Positions 4,929 to 6,845 of a DNA stretch of 6,845 nt are shown piece by piece. Numbering within the stretch: position 1 is the first letter of the stretch; the number at the start of each line of letters is the position of its first letter. A program made the translations under genes and the position numbers. Under the pieces are notes generated by a model, which saw nothing but the letters and a program-made list of their open reading frames with translations, searched no databases and had not been told where the DNA came from. Origin of the DNA: Methanoculleus sp. UBA77 (GTDB lineage Archaea > Halobacteriota > Methanomicrobia > Methanomicrobiales > Methanoculleaceae); contig DALN01000068.1 in NCBI GenBank assembly GCA_002499455.1, forward strand, positions 523-7,367. Reading direction: 5' to 3'.

Positions 4929-5953
4929 TGGTACTCTATACGCACCACCTGCCCCGGTGGAAGAAGGAAGAAGTAGAGGAGATCAAGCGCGGTATCGAGG
5001 AGCACACCCTCGTCGGCGTTGTGGATATGTACGGCATCCCTGCCTCGCAGATCCAGCAGATCCGGCGGAACCTCCGCGGCACCGCCAGGGTGAAGATGGC
5101 CCGCAACACGCTGATCGAGCACGCCTTGAACGAGGTCGGCGGCAGCGTGGCTACCCTGAACGATCACGCCGGCGGCCAGAGCGCCCTGATCTTCACGAAC
5201 GAGAACCCCTTCAAGCTCTTCAAGCTGCTGGAGAAGACGAAGACCAAGATGGCGGCGAAGCCCGGCGAGACTGCTCCCGAGGATATCGTCGTCCCGAAGG
5301 GTCCGACCTCCTTCAAGCCCGGCCCGATCGTGGGCGAGCTTCAGCAGGTAGGCATCCCGGCAGCCATCGAGGGCGGCAAGGTCAAGATCCGTGAGAACAA
5401 GACGGTCGTCAAGAAGGGCGAGGTCATCAACAAGAAGGTTGCCGAAGCCCTCGTGAAGCTCAGCATCAAGCCGATGGACGTCGGTCTGATCCTGCTCGCT
5501 GCACACTACAAGAACACCGTCTTCACGCCTGACCTCCTCGCTATCGACGAAGAGGCCTACGCGAACAACATCGTGCTCGCTGCCCAGCAGGCATTCAACC
5601 TCTCGGTGAATGCGGCTATCCCGACTGCGCTGACGATCGAGGCGATCATCGGCAAGGCGGTGCGCGAAGCCCGGAACGTCGGTGTCGAGGCGCCTATCTA
5701 CGAGAAGGACATCGCCGACCTGATCATCGGGCGCGCACAGCGCGAGATGCTGGTCGTGGCGCTCGCGGCACAGGACCACGGGTTCGAGCTCGACGAGGCG
5801 ACCCTGAAGGCGGCATCGGCCGCAGCCGCTGCGGCACCCGCCGCGGCCCCGGCGGCAGCCGAGGCAAAGCCCGAGGAAGAAGCGAAGGAAGAGGAGAAGA
5901 AGGAAGAGGAAGAGGAGAGCGGCATGGCCGGTCTCGGCGCCCTCTTCGGCTAA
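4928..5953 (+). CDS. rpl10: 50S ribosomal protein L10 / acidic stalk protein P0 (uL10)
   Basis: P0 anchors the lateral stalk on 23S rRNA next to L11 and carries several L12 dimers that recruit translational GTPases. The 341-residue protein has the rRNA-binding N-terminal domain (1 to about 105; RGTARVKMARNTLIEHAL at 50-67). An archaeal/eukaryotic insertion domain follows (about 110-185; SFKPGPIVGELQQVGIPA). Next is the extended helical spine with L12-binding segments (about 205-300; NIVLAAQQAFNLSVNA, DIADLIIGRAQREMLVV). An Ala-Pro hinge (about 295-313) and acidic Glu/Lys stretch end in the factor-binding tail SGMAGLGALFG. GGTGA at 4919-4923 sits 4 nt before the ATG inside the rpl1 end. Translation is probably coupled to rpl1. 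Confidence 0.96.
   Translation: MVLYTHHLPRWKKEEVEEIKRGIEEHTLVGVVDMYGIPASQIQQIRRNLRGTARVKMARNTLIEHALNEVGGSVATLNDHAGGQSALIFTNENPFKLFKLLEKTKTKMAAKPGETAPEDIVVPKGPTSFKPGPIVGELQQVGIPAAIEGGKVKIRENKTVVKKGEVINKKVAEALVKLSIKPMDVGLILLAAHYKNTVFTPDLLAIDEEAYANNIVLAAQQAFNLSVNAAIPTALTIEAIIGKAVREARNVGVEAPIYEKDIADLIIGRAQREMLVVALAAQDHGFELDEATLKAASAAAAAAPAAAPAAAEAKPEEEAKEEEKKEEEEESGMAGLGALFG
5897..5953 (+). repeat. Direct repeat copy 1: 3' end of rpl10
   Basis: These 57 nt, including the stop codon, match 6243-6299 at 55 positions. Both copies encode the same 18 residues (two Lys, five Glu, SGMAGLGALFG). The two differences are silent (GAG/GAA, GGC/GGT). The protein tail identity is known for archaeal P0 and P1; the DNA identity is noteworthy. 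Confidence 0.85.
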
Positions 5954-5984
5954 CATTATTTCAAAAACCAGAGGTGAATCTACA

Positions 5985-6299
5985 ATGGAGTATATCTACG
6001 CTGCACTGCTCCTGCACAACGCAGGCAAGGACGTAACTGAAGAGAATGTGACTGCTGTCCTGAACGCGGCCGGTGTCGCCGTCCAGGATGCCCGCGTGAA
6101 GGCCCTCGTCGCCGCACTCGAGGATGTAAACATCGAGGAGGCCATCAGCAAGGCCGCCGTCGCGCCGGTCGCTGCAGCCCCCGCCGCCGCAGCCGCCCCC
6201 GCCGCTGCACCCGCGGCCGCGGAAGAGGAGAAGGAAGAGGCAAAGAAGGAAGAGGAAGAAGAGAGCGGCATGGCCGGTCTCGGTGCCCTCTTCGGCTAA
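5985..6299 (+). CDS. rpl12: 50S ribosomal protein L12 / P1 (archaeal acidic stalk protein)
   Basis: L12 dimers bind the P0 spine and contact elongation and initiation GTPases through their C-terminal tails; it is not homologous to bacterial L7/L12. The 104-residue protein shows a helical dimerisation domain (1 to about 58; MEYIYAALLLHNAGKDVTEE), an Ala-Pro hinge (58-79), a Glu/Lys-rich segment (80-93) and the terminal SGMAGLGALFG. GAGGTGA at 5971-5977, 7 nt before the ATG, is a near-perfect ribosome binding site. Together with a 31-bp AT-rich spacer after rpl10 it may allow independent high initiation, in keeping with the multiple copies of L12 per ribosome. It closes the operon and is followed by a T-tract. 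Confidence 0.96.
   Translation: MEYIYAALLLHNAGKDVTEENVTAVLNAAGVAVQDARVKALVAALEDVNIEEAISKAAVAPVAAAPAAAAAPAAAPAAAEEEKEEAKKEEEEESGMAGLGALFG
6243..6299 (+). repeat. Direct repeat copy 2: 3' end of rpl12
   Basis: Partner of the repeat at 5897-5953, lying 289 nt downstream of its end, with two silent mismatches in 57 nt. The Ala-Pro hinge upstream of both copies is also similar in codon choice (GCC, GCA, GCG, CCC), but alignment there is looser. Confidence 0.85.
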
Positions 6300-6302
6300 A
6301 TC

Positions 6303-6331
6303 TATTTTTCTTTTGCCGGCAGCCGCCGGTA
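6303..6331 (+). terminator. Terminator of the rpl11-rpl12 operon
   Basis: A T-tract (TATTTTTCTTTT, 6303-6314) begins 4 nt after the rpl12 stop, which is the usual archaeal termination signal. It is followed by a 7-bp stem: TGCCGGC (6314-6320) with GCCGGTA (6325-6331), one G-T pair, loop AGCC. The stem lies after the T-tract, so it may instead stabilise the 3' end or act on convergent transcripts. Confidence 0.6.
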
Positions 6332-6366
6332 TTCTGTTGATCTCCTGTTCACGATAACGCTCGAGC

Positions 6367-6405
6367 GCCGGCTCTCCTGTGTTGAATGCCCCGGAGGCCG
6401 CCGGC
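6367..6405. repeat. GCCGGC inverted repeat in the convergent intergenic region
   Basis: GCCGGC at 6367-6372 and 6400-6405 can pair, as can CTCC (6374-6377) with GGAG (6393-6396), giving a 10-bp stem with a 1x3 internal loop. The motif GCCGGC also occurs at 6315-6320. In a GC-rich genome such palindromes are common, so the stem may only help end transcripts between the convergent genes. Confidence 0.35.
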
Positions 6406-6426
6406 TACGGGAAGGAGACTGTCCTG

Positions 6427-6433
6427 AAAAAAA
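6427..6433 (-). terminator. T7 tract ending the minus-strand PKD-dockerin gene
   Basis: Seven consecutive A on the plus strand give TTTTTTT in the minus-strand transcript, 9 nt after that gene's stop codon. This fits an archaeal intrinsic terminator. Confidence 0.6.
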
Positions 6434-6442
6434 GGTGAGCCT

Positions 6443-6845
6443 TCAGAGCGCCCCGAACCAGACGTCCCGGAGGCCGACGTTGTACTGGGCGATGAAAAGG
6501 GCGTCCCCGACCTCGATCATACCGTTTGCATGGACGTCGGTCCTGCAGAACCGGTCGGTGCCGGTGGCGGGCTGCTCCCGGATCCCCACGACCTCCTGGA
6601 GGACGATGAGGGTGTCGGCCTGGTTGACCTTGCCGTCATCGTTTGCGTCCCCGAAGAGAACCGGCGTGACTTTAACGTAGCCGGGCTTCGTGGCGGTCGA
6701 GAGCCCGCCGTTCACCGAGAGCGTGACGGTGTGGTTGCCGGGGAGGGTGTAGGTGTGGGTCGGGTTCCGCTCCGCGGAGGTGCCGCCGTCCCCGAATTTC
6801 CAGGACCAGGACTTCGGATCACCGGTGCTCTCGTCGGTGAACCGG
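6443..6845 (-). CDS. Surface protein C-terminus with PKD and dockerin-like domains (N-terminus outside window)
   Basis: The visible 133 residues are open to the window edge in one frame, and an internal GTG at 6715 is not the real start. Residues 2-60 form a PKD domain: the sheet core WSWKFGDGG (13-21), the NPTHTYTLPGNHTVTLSV region (27-44) and a closing GYVKV. Residues 64-133 read as a dockerin: the first calcium loop is D66, N68, D70, N74, D77 in DANDDGKVNQAD followed by TLIVLQEVVG; the second, looser loop is D103, H105, N107, E111, D114 followed by ALFIAQYNVG. Dockerins bind cohesin modules, and PKD domains are common in methanogen extracellular proteins, so this is probably exported and displayed or assembled at the surface. 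No membrane anchor follows. Catalytic or further adhesive parts must lie upstream of the window. Convergent to rpl12. Confidence 0.85.
   Translation of the reverse strand, partial: RFTDESTGDPKSWSWKFGDGGTSAERNPTHTYTLPGNHTVTLSVNGGLSTATKPGYVKVTPVLFGDANDDGKVNQADTLIVLQEVVGIREQPATGTDRFCRTDVHANGMIEVGDALFIAQYNVGLRDVWFGAL

Noticed and set aside
4925..5956. A 343-codon minus-strand open frame exactly antisense to rpl10
   Set aside because: It mirrors the rpl10 frame in GC-rich sequence with few stop codons; the product is Leu/Arg/Asp-rich low complexity and has no family resemblance, and rpl10 is unambiguous.
5815..6245. Ala/Pro and Glu/Lys runs in rpl10 and rpl12 as simple-sequence repeats or frameshift sites
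   Set aside because: These are the normal hinge and acidic segments of archaeal P0 and L12; both frames are intact.

Overview
The window is archaeal chromosome, most likely from a Methanomicrobiales methanogen. Methanoculleus is my best guess, from protein recognition and a high G+C of roughly 60% by eye; I could not run a search. The evidence is the classic euryarchaeal cluster ftsZ-secE-nusG(spt5)-rpl11-rpl1-rpl10(P0)-rpl12, an archaeal-type D-aminoacyl-tRNA deacylase (DtdA/DTD2), P0/P12 stalk proteins with the shared acidic tail, archaeal TATA-like elements, and GGTGA/GGAGG ribosome binding sites. The gene set is mostly core information processing; the accessory material lies at the two ends.

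Left end (1-454): a minus-strand pair. A 60-residue four-cysteine protein of unknown function overlaps the 5' end of moeA (molybdenum cofactor insertion) by 4 nt. moeA runs off the window. A divergent intergenic region of about 94 bp, holding a perfect 6-bp inverted repeat, separates this pair from the plus-strand genes.

Centre left (455-3557): dtdA, ftsZ, secE and nusG form a tightly packed plus-strand unit (ATGA overlap, 6-nt gap, TGATG overlap). It joins tRNA proofreading, the division ring, the Sec translocon gamma subunit and the Spt5/NusG elongation factor. dtdA carries a long C-terminal extension, and the DNA for its linker is strikingly AT-rich. The 3' end of ftsZ contains a TATA-like stretch that could serve secE-nusG. 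A T-rich terminator candidate follows nusG.

Centre right (3558-6299): a 201-bp gap holds a TATA-like box, then a perfect 7-bp hairpin just before the rpl11 ribosome binding site. rpl11, rpl1, rpl10 and rpl12 follow and build the ribosomal L1 stalk and the L11/P0/L12 GTPase stalk. In the rpl11-rpl1 gap an RNA fold overlaps the rpl1 ribosome binding site. Its layout, two helices around a 2x5 asymmetric internal loop, resembles known L1-binding sites, making it a candidate autoregulatory operator. The last 57 nt of rpl10 and rpl12 match at 55 positions.

Right end (6300-6845): a convergent intergenic region with T tracts for both strands and repeated GCCGGC elements, then the 3' end of a minus-strand surface protein with a PKD domain followed by a C-terminal dockerin-like pair of calcium loops. 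I see no tRNA, rRNA, CRISPR array, insertion sequence or obvious defence system.
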